DNA of 64,000 nucleotides, from contig NC_082611.1 of assembly GCF_030936135.1 (NCBI RefSeq), positions 7,021,001-7,085,000 of the forward strand. Direction: 5' to 3'. The stretch comes from Gavia stellata (taxonomy: Eukaryota; Chordata; Aves; Gaviiformes; Gaviidae). The translations under genes and the position numbers were made by a program. Positions 1 to 13,700 of the stretch are shown in pieces. The notes below the pieces were generated by a model. It had not been told where the DNA came from and ran no database searches. It saw only the letters and a program-made list of their open reading frames with translations. Each line of letters begins with the position of its first letter. Within the stretch, counting starts at the first letter, position 1.

Positions 1-432
1 TCTGTTGGGAACAGCACGGACATCAGTGGTGGGGATGGTTTAGAAATACCCACCCTGGGTTTTGGTGACCTGCAAACAGCCCCTCAGCCCACACTGGGAG
101 GCACACTGGGTCCTGGTGTTTAAAGACACCACTGGGACCTACAGAAGATTCAACGCCTTCAAGCAAGAGTTCAACCTTCTCTCTGCCTTGGGAAGGCCAG
201 TTTCTAGGGTGTCCCAGATGAATTCCTTGCAGGCTGAGAGTGAAACAGCCCTGTTCAAATGCCTGTAGGAGACCAACAGTGATGGCTGCTGAATATTACG
301 CCACGCTGTTTTGCATTTCTGAGGCCTATACCGTCCCTCACATTATTGCTACCAAGTAGTAGGGAAGAGGTGTCAGGTTGAGCCACCACTTACCCAATCA
401 CTCCACCAACACCCATGCTTTTCACATTGCAG
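1..432 (+). other. Intron 8 (3' part) of the partial CYP2W-like gene
   Basis: No exon-8-like sequence (a stretch ending in a PFSxG motif before a donor) is visible here, so this is read as the 3' part of the intron before the terminal P450 exon. It ends in a pyrimidine-rich tract and the acceptor TTTTCACATTGCAG. The remaining eight exons of the gene must lie left of the window. Confidence 0.7.
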
Positions 433-620
433 GGCGGAGAAACTGCATTGGAGAAAGTCTTGCCACAATGGAGCTCTTCATCTTCTTCACAGGCTTGATT
501 CAGAAATTTACCTTTAAGCCTCCACCTGGGGTCAAAGAATCTGAGCTGGACACAACTGCAGAGGCTGGATTCACCATGAGACCCCATCCACAGTGTGCCT
601 GCGCTGTGCTACGCCCATAA
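433..620 (+). CDS. CYP2W-like cytochrome P450, terminal exon only (partial)
   Basis: This is the last coding exon (exon 9) of a family 2 cytochrome P450, a heme monooxygenase of the ER membrane. It follows a clean acceptor, starts in phase 1 like every CYP2 exon 9, and ends in TAA at 618-620. It begins with the heme-binding loop GRRNCIGE, where Cys is the axial heme ligand and the first Gly is split with exon 8. The L-helix MELFIFF and a proline-rich PPPGV turn follow. The end, LDTT then FTMRP then CAVLRP, resembles the C-terminus of human CYP2W1 as remembered and that of the complete CYP2W1 gene at 4734-17867. A second CYP2W copy is the best reading. LAT replaces the usual LAR/LAK before MELF. 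The gene runs towards CYP2W1 (convergent). Whether the whole gene is intact cannot be seen. Certain as a CYP2 exon; the subfamily is less sure. Confidence 0.88.
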
Positions 621-3600
621 GCCCAAGCCTCTGAACTGAGAAAAATCCACATTACTGTTTTGTGCAGAGCCTAGCAGATGCACAAAGGAGAAATCAGATC
701 CCTGTGCGGTAGATACAAGTAGTGTCTTCTTAGTCAAAGCCTTGCAAGTACTGGCTATATGCTTAAAATATCTGTTGAACTAATATTTTTCTAAGAAGCA
801 GAGGAGGACTAGCGGGTAAGGTTACCTGGAAAATTCTAGCCTACATGACTGGAAATGACAGCACAGCCATTACTTTACACATCAACTACACAACAGAAGA
901 AAGTTATTCTAGTTCTGAGCTTCTGGGAGAAGATGCTTCTCAAGAGTGCATCAGTTCTTCACTTGCAGAGCAATATTAGATACAAATGTTGGTTGTCGTC
1001 TAATCCCTGCTCTTTTCCCATTCCCTACTGCACACGGGATAAATTATTCCCAGACACCTGCTCTTTCTATGTCTGGTGGATGCGCTTCCAACACTTTCCA
1101 GACTTCTGGTTTTGAATCCCAGATGCCAAACACTGGACTTTTTAGGTTCCCCTTGCTCTGAGGGACCTTAGCACGGTTCCTTGGGAGTCTTTGGCCCTTT
1201 CTGGGTACAGGCTCTGCTATGCCTGCATTGACATGAGGCTTAACAGCTCTCCCCAGACAAGTGAAGACACTCAACCTGCTACATTTTTACAAAGATAGCT
1301 CACATACATAAGCACAACTTCTTTTCAGAGCACCATGTGTGAACAAGCACACATGCAAACATTGCAGAGATGCTTCTAAAATGCTCACAGAAGCTGGGCA
1401 GATCCAGGCAAAGTGACAGAAAACCTGTCCATCTCCCCAGCTTTCTGTGAGAGTTGTCAGGACCCTATCTTTTCCCAACATTCCCACCTCTTCCCCTCCT
1501 CTGAGATGACTAGAGATGGAGCCTCATCGCATCCCCTCGTCAGTGAAGGCAACAGGACTCTTTCACAGCAGCTGGCTTCTTCCTTGGTCTGAAGTGCTGA
1601 GTGAAGGAGCGATAGGACTGCCATGGGAGGTGGGCTGAGCCATTGTCCCACAAAGGTTTGAGCTGGTTAACCCCTGGGAGGGATCCTTGTCTGCTGTAGG
1701 ATGGGGAGGAGAAGACTCCTCCTGTTCCCTGCATACTACCTGATTCTTCCAGGTTAATGGTGAATAAATAGTGCGTATGTCTTTGCTCCCAGCCTTGCTT
1801 GCCAGTGAATGCAGGTGGGCTGGGGGTGCATAAAGCCTCAAGGCTTAGCTCTGCCCTCCTTGTACAGCCCTAATTTGTGGCTGGCAGGGCGTTTTACCCC
1901 AGTAAGGACTGCAGGGCTGGGCTGTTTGTGCCTCAGAGGGCTCGTGGTGCCATCTCGTGGCAAAAAGAAAATAGAAAATCTATTCTGCACAATGCTTATC
2001 GCTCTGGCCACTGCACAGAGAGGCTGCAGATATAAGGCAGCCCTCGTTTTACAGATCTATACAGTTGCTGCAATCCTTGCAGCTGATCATTGCCCTGCTG
2101 AGAGCAGGAGCCCCTGGTCCCAGCACCATGCAGCGCCAGGGACGGCAGGCTGGGCTATGGGCCGTGCTGCCCAGCCAGCTGCACGTGGCACGAGCCACGG
2201 GCACGGTGTGAGTTGGATTTGTTCAGATCTTACTTTAAAAATCAAGCCACCTGTCCTGCCCCAAGATGTTTGCCTTCAAGTCAGGTCAGTGTGTCACAAG
2301 GCACAAACATGTTTTGCAGCTAGAGGGAAGACCCTCAAGGCCACTGAGGAATGTGGAAGAGCCAATGTTTTCTGCTGGGTAAATACGTAGCTGAGTCATA
2401 ATCAATGTTCTGCCATTGTTCGGCTGAACAAATAAATGGGAGGCAGGCACTTTCTTTTGAGGAGATGCATTCGGCTGTCTAATTCAGTGTGCTGGGGAGT
2501 CATCACTTCCATCCATCTGCTAACACAGGCACAAGTAGGATGCACTTTTCAAAGGAATCAAAGAAACCTGTTTCCTGTAGATGTTTGCTCCTGGTAGCTC
2601 ATGGCTCTTGTTGGGGCACGGGTGTTGCGCAGTCTGCTGGATTTCTGTACACGGCCAGCACTGCCGCAGGCTCTGCTCTGCCTGCCAGGGAATGCCAGTG
2701 CAGAAGGTGGTGTCCAAAAAGAGCAGGCTCTGAAGGCTGCTATGCCATGTAGGAAGGGATCCATCTCTCTCCTTCGAAGCCAAGACCTGAGAGCCCATGG
2801 CAAGGGGTCAGGGCTGATGTTCCACCAGTGAATTCATGCAGATTTGAACCCAGCCCAGTTTTGTTCCCCAGAGCACTAGATTGTTGCCATATCTGCCTTT
2901 TGAGTTCATATTACATTTGGAGGGGGCTAGAGCAGGAACAGCCCAGGTCTCTCTGAAGCCAAAGGCAAAAGTCTTTTTTTATTTCAGCAAGGCCAAGACT
3001 TCCTTCATTGAGTTGATATGTGGCTTGCTCCTCTGTTGCTTTACCTGTTTCTCCCCACCTTCCCTGAAGAAGACCCCATCCTGCTGCCACCACTCCTCGG
3101 GAGTGACATTGCCAGCAGGCGATGCTTTGGGAGAACAAGAGATGAGAGGCTCAGGGTCCAAGGCACTAAGCAGAGGCACAGCATCGCATCAGTGAAGCTG
3201 TGCTGGCAACCTTTCATGCAGCCTCTGCAACTAAGAGTTAAAGACATAAAAGTGAAAAACCAAGGCTACCCCCAGGACTGACTAGTAGCCTGTAGCTGAG
3301 CACAAAGAGAAAGCTCTTTGCCCTGGAGAAACCACTCTGCAGATATGGAGGTTCTCCTGTCGAGCTGTTTTTTAAGCAGGATCAGGGTATGCAGAACCTG
3401 TGAGATACAAGTAAAACTTATGATATTCGTTTTCACTCTGGGCTCAGGATCAACCTTTCATGGCATTTGCATTTCTGTGTAACGCAAAATTGGGTGGCAG
3501 GCATATGAAATATAATGAAGATATGGGATTAAAACTTCATTTGATTCCCATGAAGGGGGAAACAAACAATATAATAAAGCACATGATAAGATAATGCATA

Positions 3601-4733
3601 TGATAAGTGGAAAAAAATTGCCTGAGCTATACATCAACTGGAATAAGATTGCAGAACATGATGGCAGATAAGAGTGCTACAGACAGAGACAACAGACAGA
3701 CAAAGCCACAGAGGAAAGGAAAACAACCAAAACCAGGTCTTGGCTAATCCCTGATCCCAATTCTCCCTGCGTGTATGCATGCAATACAAGCACTGTGAAA
3801 TTAGACACCATTTGCAAGGAAATTGCATGGCTGGTTCCAATAGCCAGACCATCCCAAAGACCAGATTGACTGCTGATGTTGGTGCTTAACATTACCCAGG
3901 AGGTCTGAAGAGAGGAACAGTGTTTGCTCCTATTTAACAAGGTCAGGAAAGACAGAGATCCATAAAACTAGAAATGGGTCAGGTTTATTTTTCTGTATCA
4001 TTAACCTTTTATGATTGGTTGCTGGTACAAATCTCACATGGCCTTATGATTTAGACTGCAAACTTAGAAACATAGATCTTGTTTCGTTCAGACTGTAAAG
4101 CAATGTTGAACTTGGTGGTAGCAGCACTTGCTTATCTAAACAGGTTTGCAGACTCTGGGGCATCTTTCAGGACACTGTTCCAAGGCAGAAATAACTTCGT
4201 CCTCAAATCATATGAATCAATCTGGTTTTTCACTCTCAGTGTTTGACCTGGCTGCCTAGGCTGGTAGGATTTTGCTAGAATCTATGGTTAATTAGAGAGT
4301 ATTTCTGTGGCTTCCAGCAAATGGCAGTTCATCTTTCCTTGGGACTTCAGGCAGACTTCTGTGATGTTATGAATCTCACTGCTGTGTCATGGGAGCCTGG
4401 GTGTCACACCTACTGCTCATGGGCTGCACCCCCCTCCTTGGTCCCTCCATTGGGTCCATGCACAGTCTGTTTTGAGAAGAAGTTTCTCTTTGTCAACTCA
4501 TGGTTTCTAATTGATCATATGCACCCCTCACAGCACAGGAGCAAAGAGGGGGTCAGCAACCTATGGGGCTGATGTAGCTGTGGAGAGCAGTGGTGTGGGA
4601 GTGGATGGAGGCAGTGGGAAGGGGATGTGAAAGAGGGTGACATGGCAGGATGGGGGGTGGCAAGTCCTAGCATAGCTAAGTTTGGTCTAAGCAGCTTCCC
4701 TGCTTGCTGGGTTGCTCTTCTGCAAGGCTGTGG
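621..4733. other. Intergenic region between two convergent P450 genes
   Basis: About 4.1 kb separates the two stop codons. It must contain both 3' UTRs. No P450 exon, conserved frame, RNA gene or transposon was recognised. Open frames on both strands are short and show no family resemblance. AATAAA motifs on the + strand at about 1770 and 2440 could serve the upstream gene, and one on the - strand near 3984 could serve CYP2W1; none can be confirmed. Confidence 0.6.
3984..3989 (-). promoter_or_regulatory. Candidate polyadenylation signal of CYP2W1
   Basis: AATAAA on the minus strand about 745 bases past the CYP2W1 stop, giving a plausible 3' UTR length. It was chosen only for sequence and distance; other signals may be used. 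Confidence 0.35.
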
Positions 4734-7700
4734 TTATTCACGCACGACAGCACAGGTTGCCTGAGGCTGAGGCCTTAATGTGAAAGTCGTTTGGGGGACG
4801 GTAAGGTCCAAGTCAGACTCTGAAACTCCTGGCTGGGGTTGAAAAGTAAATGTCTGCAGCAATCCTACGAAGAAGACAAACAGTTCCATCTTGGCGAGGC
4901 TTTCTCCAATGCAGTTTCTTCGCCCTGCAGATGAAAGCAGTGTTCACTTGATGGAAAAATCCAACTAGAATATTTGCCATGGACATGTTAGCATCTGAGA
5001 TGTTGCAATGGAAGCAGGAATGAAACCCTGAAAAGCACCAGATCGTTTCAGAGCAGAGGAGCCTGTGTTGCTAAAGGTAGCTGTCCCAGTCACACTGGCC
5101 CAGTGTGCCCGCCTGGTATCTTTTATCCCACAGCTACCTGCAGCAGCAAGTCACAGCCATGTTACAGGGTTATTAGGCATTTATGATGTACCCTCTCCTC
5201 TCCTTAGCTCTTCCAACCCTCTCAGCATCTTTAACCCTTTTTCTTTGAAAAGCAGCCTGATAGAAAAATGCCACCTCCTCCCAAAGCAGAATGGATTGAA
5301 ACTCACTTTTCCTGTGGAATTCATCCTAACATCCCACTTTTACAAAAGACTGTGTTTCTTATTTCCTACCCCCTCTTTGTGTTAGATTCCCAGCCCTTGC
5401 CTGATGGTCCCTGTGCCGGTGAAGCACTTGGTGGACAGCGAGGACTGGCTTCCTAACATCAGAAGTCACTGCTGGGGAGCTCTGCTTGGAGCACATTCTG
5501 GAATCCCTTCAAATCACCCTTTCAGAGGAACAGCTGGAAAGTATAAGGTTGCTGGAACAGCTGGAAAGATTTGTAGGATTCTGCAGGTAATCTCCCTTTA
5601 TCGTACTTACAGGCTCCTGCAGTGTTGGGATTTGTTAAACTCCCACCAAGACTGCTTGATCCAGCTGTGCCCTTTCATAATGCATGCTGCTGCAGCCATG
5701 GAGGGCATGGGCTGGGGGCAGGCATTTCTGGAAATGAGCAACCTTTGGAAGCATTTATGGTTGTTGGGAAGGCAATGCATAAGTGATATTTCTTCTTTTA
5801 GGATGGCTCAGGGGAGTTTCTGATATCTAACAACTCTTCCTACCATTAGCTCAGTTTAAGTCCCAAGGCGGGGTGGGTTTATGAGCCGCCAGGGAAAGAA
5901 TGTTAATCATATTTTGCAGATGAAATTGAGATTAAAAAGAAAAAGTTAAAAAGTCTGTGGCTTGACCAAAATGACAGACAGAGGTAGTGTCAGGATGCCG
6001 AGTGTTCTATCACCTCCCCTAACCAAGGACTATGCTTCTTCCTCTGAAAGAACAGGTCTTTCTGGGAATCCTTGGGAGCTCCTAAAAGTGCCACTGAAAG
6101 AAACACCGTCCAAGGTGATTTTTTGAGACAATCCAGAGCCTTGGATTTAAGATTTCACAGTGAGAGTAGTATGGTTTGCTGTACTCTGTCCTATATTGGG
6201 TCTCTGCTGGCTGTAATACCCAGCCAAGGTGCAAGGCTTATTGGGACTCTCTTCCTTGGCTCTGGTGGACAATGGATGAGGCCTTGTTGAGACTCATTGA
6301 CACGTGGGACTTACCTCAAGAGAGGACTTGAGGGTCCCTGGGTTGTACCCTCACTTCCAGGAGAGCTCACGAAACCCCGTGCACAGCTATGCTGGCAGCC
6401 CCACCAATCCTGTCTGGTTATCCACCTACTCCTGACAACTTTGAGGCATTTTTCCACCTTCTTTTGGATGCAATATATCTTTGTCTTCTCTCCTGTTGAA
6501 CCTTTGGGAACCAACCCCTTCAGTGGTGGGAGAGGTGTGCTCTGAGAGCAGCCATTTGCCTGGATGCAGAATAATTGACTCCATTCAGTTACCCAGTTGC
6601 TTACTGACCGAGTTAAAGGACTTAGCCATGAAGACCCCATTAGTGTATATTGTAATAAAATAGTCCTGCCATAGCCTCAGCTCTGTGCAGATCAGCCCTT
6701 TAGTTACCTGTGGAGAAGGGCAGGAAAGCCTCTCTCTTTACAAAATTCCCTTCAGCATCAAGGAAGTGGTTGGGGTTGAACTGGTGTGGTGTCTCCCATT
6801 GTGTCTTATCCAGCAGCACTGACGTGAGTGACGGGATTACAATTATACCCTGGAAGAAAAGTACATGAAGGCACAAAAGATAGCAAAAGCACTCTGTTTT
6901 GGTTCATTTTGTGACAGGCTTTGGTGTCCCAGGAGATTTGCTCCACCTGGCGTAGGTGGAGGCCCTGCGGGTTTTATCCGATCAGCCAGTACAGAGAGAA
7001 GTCAGTGAGATTTTCCCAGCAGTGCCAAGGGTTGAAGCCAAAACCTACATCGTGCTGTGAAAATCTCAAGCAGAGGGTCAGATCCTGTAAATGCCCTGGC
7101 AGATACTTCACTGTACAGATGGCATCAAGGAGGTAAACCAGGGTCACTTGTGCAGTGAGGAAGTCCTGAGCATGAGAGGGACTGAATTGAGTCCTACAGT
7201 ACCAGTTTCTCTGGACTCAACATAGTCACTGGAGAAGAAAAAACTCTTCTGGGGGTGATTTTGGATGCTTACTTTGGGCTTCAGTCCTATAATTTCCTCT
7301 AAAGAAACCACTCTTTAATGGCACTGGCAAAAATGAGGTGGTGTGTTCCTGGGCTGGAGCAGTTACCTACCTTGGGAAGGAAGTAGCCTCTGAAGTGGGT
7401 GTCAACAGCAGTGCAGCGGGGAACGTGGGGCAGAAGGGTAATAAACCTCTGCACTTCGTGTAGCACTGCATTTGTAAATGGCATGTTCTTCCGATCCTCA
7501 TACGTGGCCCAGCTTCCAGCTTTGACTGTTCTCCCAATCTCCTCCTGCACCTTTTCTGGAAGGAACAAACAGAGTTGGATTCCAGCAAAGAAGCCAGTTC
7601 CCGATTTGGTTTTGGGAAAAACATATTTTTCCAGGGTATGGAGGGAGAGGATTCTTAAAACGCCAGCCTGGGTTTCCCTGCTCTACTTCTAGTTCAGGCA

Positions 7701-10700
7701 CGTGGATGGGTTGTTTTCCCAGCATCATACTTTGATCTCCACTTATCTTCTCTCCCAGCAAGGCACAAGGACTATTTGGTTGTGACTTTGATCAGCATCT
7801 AATCAGGAGTTCATAATAATGATAAACAGATAGGATTCAGCTCTTAAGGCAAAAGAGCTCCTGTGGATCTGAAGCCAAGCCTCTCCCCTCCCCATATCTG
7901 CCACGCCACGGACAGAGCATAGGCGAAAGGAGCTCACTTTGAATCTCTGGGTATTTCATCATCAGCAGGATGGCCCACTGGAGCGTTGTGGCTATGGTCT
8001 CTGTTCCCGCCATGACCAGGTCGAGTATGGATGCTATTAAGTTGTCATCGTGAAAGAGGCTGTCTTTCTTGTTTTTCTCCTTGAAAAACACAAGTGGTAA
8101 GAAAGGTCTTAAAACGGTCAGTCTTAGTATTCAGCAAGCTTGGGAAATATTGCATAGCCTACAACACTGTTGACTATGATCTTGTGTTTGTGAACTGGGT
8201 GATAAAATAGACCTGATCTTGAATGCACAGCATTCACCAAAGATGGGAGCGCCAAAGATGGAAGGTTTGGAGTGGAGTTTTGGTTTGACATCCATCTTCA
8301 CCCAGAAGCAGGCTGAAGCCCAGGGCCAGATGCTGTTCACAGACTCAGCCTCACAGGTTTGGAAAGGATCATAGAATCATTTAGGTTGGAAAGGACCTTT
8401 AAGATCATCAAGTCCAACCATTAACCTAACCATTAACCTAACACTGCCAAGTCCATCACTAAACCGTATCCCTAAGCGCCACATCTACACATCTTTTAAA
8501 TACCTCTAGGGATGGTGACTCCACCACTTCCCTGGGCAGCCTGTTCCAATCAATGCTTGACAACCCTTTTGGTGAAGAAATTTTTCCTAATATCCAGCCT
8601 AAACCTCCCCTGGCACAACTTGAGGCCATTTCCTCTTGTCCTGTTGCTGTCACTTGGCAGAAGAGACCAACACCCACCCCTCCGCAACCCCCTTTCAGGT
8701 AGTTGTAGAGAGCGATGAGGTCTCTCCTCAGCCTCCTCTTCTCCAGACTGAACAACCCCAGTTCCCTCAGCCGCTCCTCATCAGACTTGTGTTCCAGACC
8801 CCTCACCAGCTTCATCGCCCTTCTCTGGACACGCTCCAGCACCTCAATGTCCTTCTTGTAGTGAGGGGCCCAAAACTGAACACAGTATTCGAGGTGCGGC
8901 CTCACCAGCGCCGAGTACAGGGGCACGATCACCTCCCTACTCCTGCTGGCCACACTGTTTCTGATAGAGGCCAGGATGCCATTGGCCTTCTTGGCCACCT
9001 GGGCACGCTGCTGGCTCATATTCAGCCGGCTGTCAATCAACACCCCCAGGTCCTTTTGCACCGGGCAGCTTTCCAGCCACTCTTCCCTGTAGCATTGCAT
9101 GGGGTTGTTGTGACCCAAGTGCAGGACCCGGCACTTGGCCTTGTTGAACCTCATACAATTGGCCTCCGCCCATCGATCCAGCCTGTCCAGATCCCTCTGC
9201 AGAGCCTTCCTAACCTCGAGCAGATCAACACTCCTGCCCAACTTGGTGTCATCTGCAAACTTACTGAGGGTGCACTCAATCCCCTCATCCAGATCATCGA
9301 TAAAAATATTAAACAAGACCGGTCCCAATACTGAGCCCTGGGGTACACCACTTATGACCGTCTGCCAACTGGATTTAACTCCATTCACCACAACCCTTTG
9401 GGCCCAGCCATCCAGCCAGTTTTTTACCCAGTGAAGTGTGCGCCCGTCCAAGCCATGAGCAGCCAGTTTCTCCAGGAGAATGCTGTGGCAAATGGTGTCA
9501 AAATCTTTACTAAAGACTAGGTAGACAACATCCACAGCCTTTCACTCACCCACTAAGTGGGTCACCTTGTCATAGACAGAGATCAGGTTAGTCAAGCAGG
9601 ACCTGCCTTTCATAAACCCATGCTGACTGGGCCTGATAGCCTGGTTGTTCTATAGGTGCTGTGTGATGGCACTCAAGATGATCTGCTCCATAACTTTCCC
9701 TGGCATGGAGGTCAGACTGACAGGCCTGTAGTTCCCCAAATCCTCCTTCCGGCCCTTCTTGTAGATGGGCATCACATTTGCTAACCTCCAGTCAACTGGG
9801 GCCTCCCCATTTAGCCAGGACTGCTGGTAGATGATGGAAAGTGTCTTGGTGAGTACTTCCACCAGCTCCCTCAGTACCCTTCGGTGGATCCCCTCCAGCC
9901 CCACAGACTTGTATGTATCCCAGTGGTGTAGCAGGTCACTAACCATTTCCCCTTGGGTTATGGGGGCTTCGTTCTGCTCCCCATCCCTGTCTTCCAGCTC
10001 AGGGGGCTGGATACCCAGACAACAACTGGTCTTACTATTAAAGACTGAGCCAAAGAAAGCATTAAATACCTCAGCCTTTTCCTCATCCTTTGTCACTATG
10101 TTTCCTCCCGCATCCAATAAAGGATGAAGTTTCTCCTTAGCCCTCCTTTTGTTGTTAATGTATTTATAGAAACATTTTTTATAGTCTTTTATGGCAGTTG
10201 CCAGATTAAGTTCTAGCTGGGCTTTGGCCCTTCTAATTTTCTCTGTGTACAACTTCATGACATCTTTGTAGTCCTCCTGAGTGGCGTGCCCTTTCTTCCA
10301 AAAGTCATAAACTCTCTTTTTTCCTGAGTTCCAGCCAAAGCTCTCTGTTCAGCCAGGCCGGGCTTCTTCCCCGCCGGCTCATCTTCCGGCACATGGGGAT
10401 GGCCTGTTCCTGCACCTTTGACTTCCTCCTTGAAGAGTCTCCAGCCTTCCTGGACTCCTTTGCCCTTCAGGACTGCCTCCCAAGGGACTCTGTCAACCAG
10501 ACTCCTAAACAGGCCAAAGTCAATCCCTCTGGAAGTCCAAGGCAGCAGTTCTGCTGACACCCCCCCACCACCCTTACTCCTCCGAGAATTAAAAACTCTA
10601 TCATTTCGTGATCTCTGTGCCCAAGATGGCCTCCAACCATCACATCACCCACAAGTCCTTCTCTGTTCACAAACAACAGGTCCAGTGGGGCGCCTTCCCT

Positions 10701-13700
10701 AGTTGGGTCCCTCACCAGCTGTGCCAGGAAGTTATCTTCCACATGCTCTAGGAACCTCCGAGACTGTTTCCTCTCTGCTGTATTGTATTTCCAGCAGACA
10801 TCTGGTAAGTTGAAGTCCTCCACAAGAACAAGGGCTATAGACTGTGAAATTTGTCCCAGATGCTTATAGAATATTTCATCTGCCTCTTCATCCTGGTTGG
10901 GCAGTCTATAACAGACTCCCACCAGGATATCTGCCTTGTTGGCCTTCCCCCTGATTCTTACCCATAAACACTCAACTCTATCATCACCATCGTCAAGCTC
11001 TAGACAGTCAAAACACTCCCTAACATACAGGGCTACCCCACCACCTCTCCTTCCTTGCCTGGTCTCTCCCCTATTCAGACGGAGATGCAGTTAATCCTAG
11101 CTCCGAGGAACACCTCCTGCCCAAGGGCAGGTTTGAATCCCCAACAATGTTCAAAATTACCTTTCAGGCCATTTCTGCTGGGCTTTAGGACTGTACTGAG
11201 CCTCCCTCCACTAAGAATACTTAGCGCCTAAAGTTGGCCCAGATCCAGTTGGAAAGAAGAAAAAACTCAGAACCCAAATATTTTGTGTTGAATGAAGTCA
11301 ACTGATGTGTGAAACTGCAGAGTCTCTACTAAAGTAAGATGCAGGGCAGGGCTAGGACTTGTACTGATGATTTATCATTCAAGTACTTTAAGTGTATCAT
11401 TCATCTTGGAGCAACAGTACCAATGATTAATTGATTTCTTGTTGTAAAAAGAAAGGCAGTCAGCTTTCATGTCAACTCATGCATTTTCTACTAGGAACAA
11501 GGAGTTGATCTCATATTATTAGTGCTGCTATTTCAGGAGTGGACTGAGACAGTGGCTTTCATATCTGAATTTTGATAGAAAAATCCCTGCAGTAAATTAC
11601 ACCAACTGTAAGAGACTGGCATGTGATTTCAGTACCACTAGAATAAACAGCACAGATTTCAACAGGTTTATATGACATGACTGAAATCAAGACTCAACAA
11701 CTGTTTTAGCTAGAAAATCCAAAGAAGGCATTGCAAACAGTCAACAGAGATAAGCAGTCAATTACCTCTTGTTGCTTGAATATCAGTGCATCAATGTAGC
11801 TCCTCACGCTGTTCTCATTGATATCCTCCCTGCTTGCCTTCATGTATTGCCTTAAAATCACACGCACATCTTCTATTTTCCCAAGCATAATCTTGTGGGT
11901 TTTGAAAAGAAATCCAAGGAACGGGTAGAAATTGAAATACTAATGAGGAATTGAAAAAGAGAAGCATTAAGTCTGCAGAAATATCAGCATGTTGAAACAG
12001 CTTCTTCTTAAGGCATGACATATCAGTTGAGTTTTGTCTTGTAGTAGTAGCATCTTAGCATTCCAGGGACTTCCCAGACAGATTTTTATAAGGGAGGGCT
12101 TTGCAACCTTTGAGCCTTTATTTAGCACTACCTAATTTTAAGCATTTATGCTGTTCTGTGGAGACAGATCCTCTACCTGTAACAGCCTGGCCAGCCTCTC
12201 AACGGAGTTGGGGCTCCCGTGTGCCAGACCACCAGTTAGTTTAGATCAATATGAGACTGGTTAGTTTTTTCCAACATCAGTTATGAAGGATGGGGTATGA
12301 GAGTTTGAAGATAAGCAGAGTTTTCCTGGTACTTTCCAAGGAAGCATTTCTAATGCAGTCTGTGAAATCTCACTCACCTGAACATCAACACTGAATGTGC
12401 CATTTTAGAAAATGCACCAAAGGTAAAGAAAGCCTAGATGGTGCAATTATCTTGAAGAAGCCAAAAAAATATCTGTGGAGCTAAAATAACCATAGTTCAG
12501 TTCTCATTTTAGCTCCACACAGATGTGCAGGATGGTTCAAAAAGAGAGTAACAAAGGGGAATCTGGCTGCACACTTGTAGTGACCAAGGTGGTACGACAG
12601 AAGAACTGTCACATTTCAGGTGTAAAGGCTGGTTCTGAATATTTGAAAACTGCTGAAATAAATTCTATGGTTTGTGTGGCTCACAAATGTAATGTGCCAG
12701 TGTAAAAAAATGTTAATCTGTGGGACAGGTTACTTACGCTTAAATATGGAGATCCCAGAAGAATCATAACTTCATCTATGAGTCTTAAGAGAGTGAGAAA
12801 TGTTGGGTCCTTATAGTCAAACCTGTCCCCAAACAGCATGACAAAGGTGATGTTGATTGGAGCACAGTTGAAGGATGTCAAGCTAAAAGGTTCCCCTGCA
12901 ACAGGAGGAGGATGGAAATGTTAGTGAGATGTTGCAGCAGCAGTGACGCATATGAGGCTGTACAGCACCATGATGGTCTCCAGCTCACCTTTGAAGGATT
13001 TGATCATCTCGATAAGGAAGTGAAGCTCCTCAAAAATTCTCCCTTCTATCATTTTTTTCCCCATGCCGAGGTTGCGCATGCTGGATACAGTGAACCTCCG
13101 AGTTGTTCTCCACAGCTCCCCAATAGAGAAGAACAAACCTGGGGAGGCCATGAGACATCACCACTGGGCTTACGCACAGAGGAGCCCCACCGGACGAAAC
13201 AAACCAGGGGACTGGATGAAGAGGGATATCCACAAGTGTTTCTGCTGCCCAGTTTCCCATGGATTTGGGGACTAAAGTTCTCCCATTTCTACGTGCCCCA
13301 TCCCTGTATCCTCTCAGCTCCATTCTTCCAGTCTCACTGAGCCTGTAGTTTGGAAAAAACAAGCTCCCACCCAACCCAGTCTGCCCCAGCCCTCTCCTGA
13401 GTGCAAGATAAGCAGGTATGGCTTTCAGACCAGTACTGGTTGGCTGTAGAGCTGGGGAGAGATGTTGGTCTAAGTCAATCACACAACCTTTCTGATGCTG
13501 TTTGGTTGCAAGTCTAGGGCCTCAAGCAACAACCTTGTATCTTTGAAGATTCTTCCTTTGTCCTATTCCAGTCATAAAGATATTTTATCTGTGTGAGATG
13601 GGATAACTCAGTCTCCTCAACACCGGCCAGTGCTGAACTGTTTTATAGAAATTCCCAGTAACACTGTATTTTCAGTAGTGGCAAAAATACTACCATTTTG

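Noticed and set aside
1809-2390. Plus-strand open frame of 193 codons
   Set aside because: No family resemblance, domain or splice support; it falls in the gap between the convergent P450 genes.
8636-9434. Plus-strand open frames of up to 232 codons
   Set aside because: They are antisense to the CR1 reverse transcriptase frame and have no family resemblance.
11120-11150. GGTTTGAATCCC, resembling a tRNA B box
   Set aside because: The neighbouring bases do not form a T arm and no A box or cloverleaf is visible upstream.
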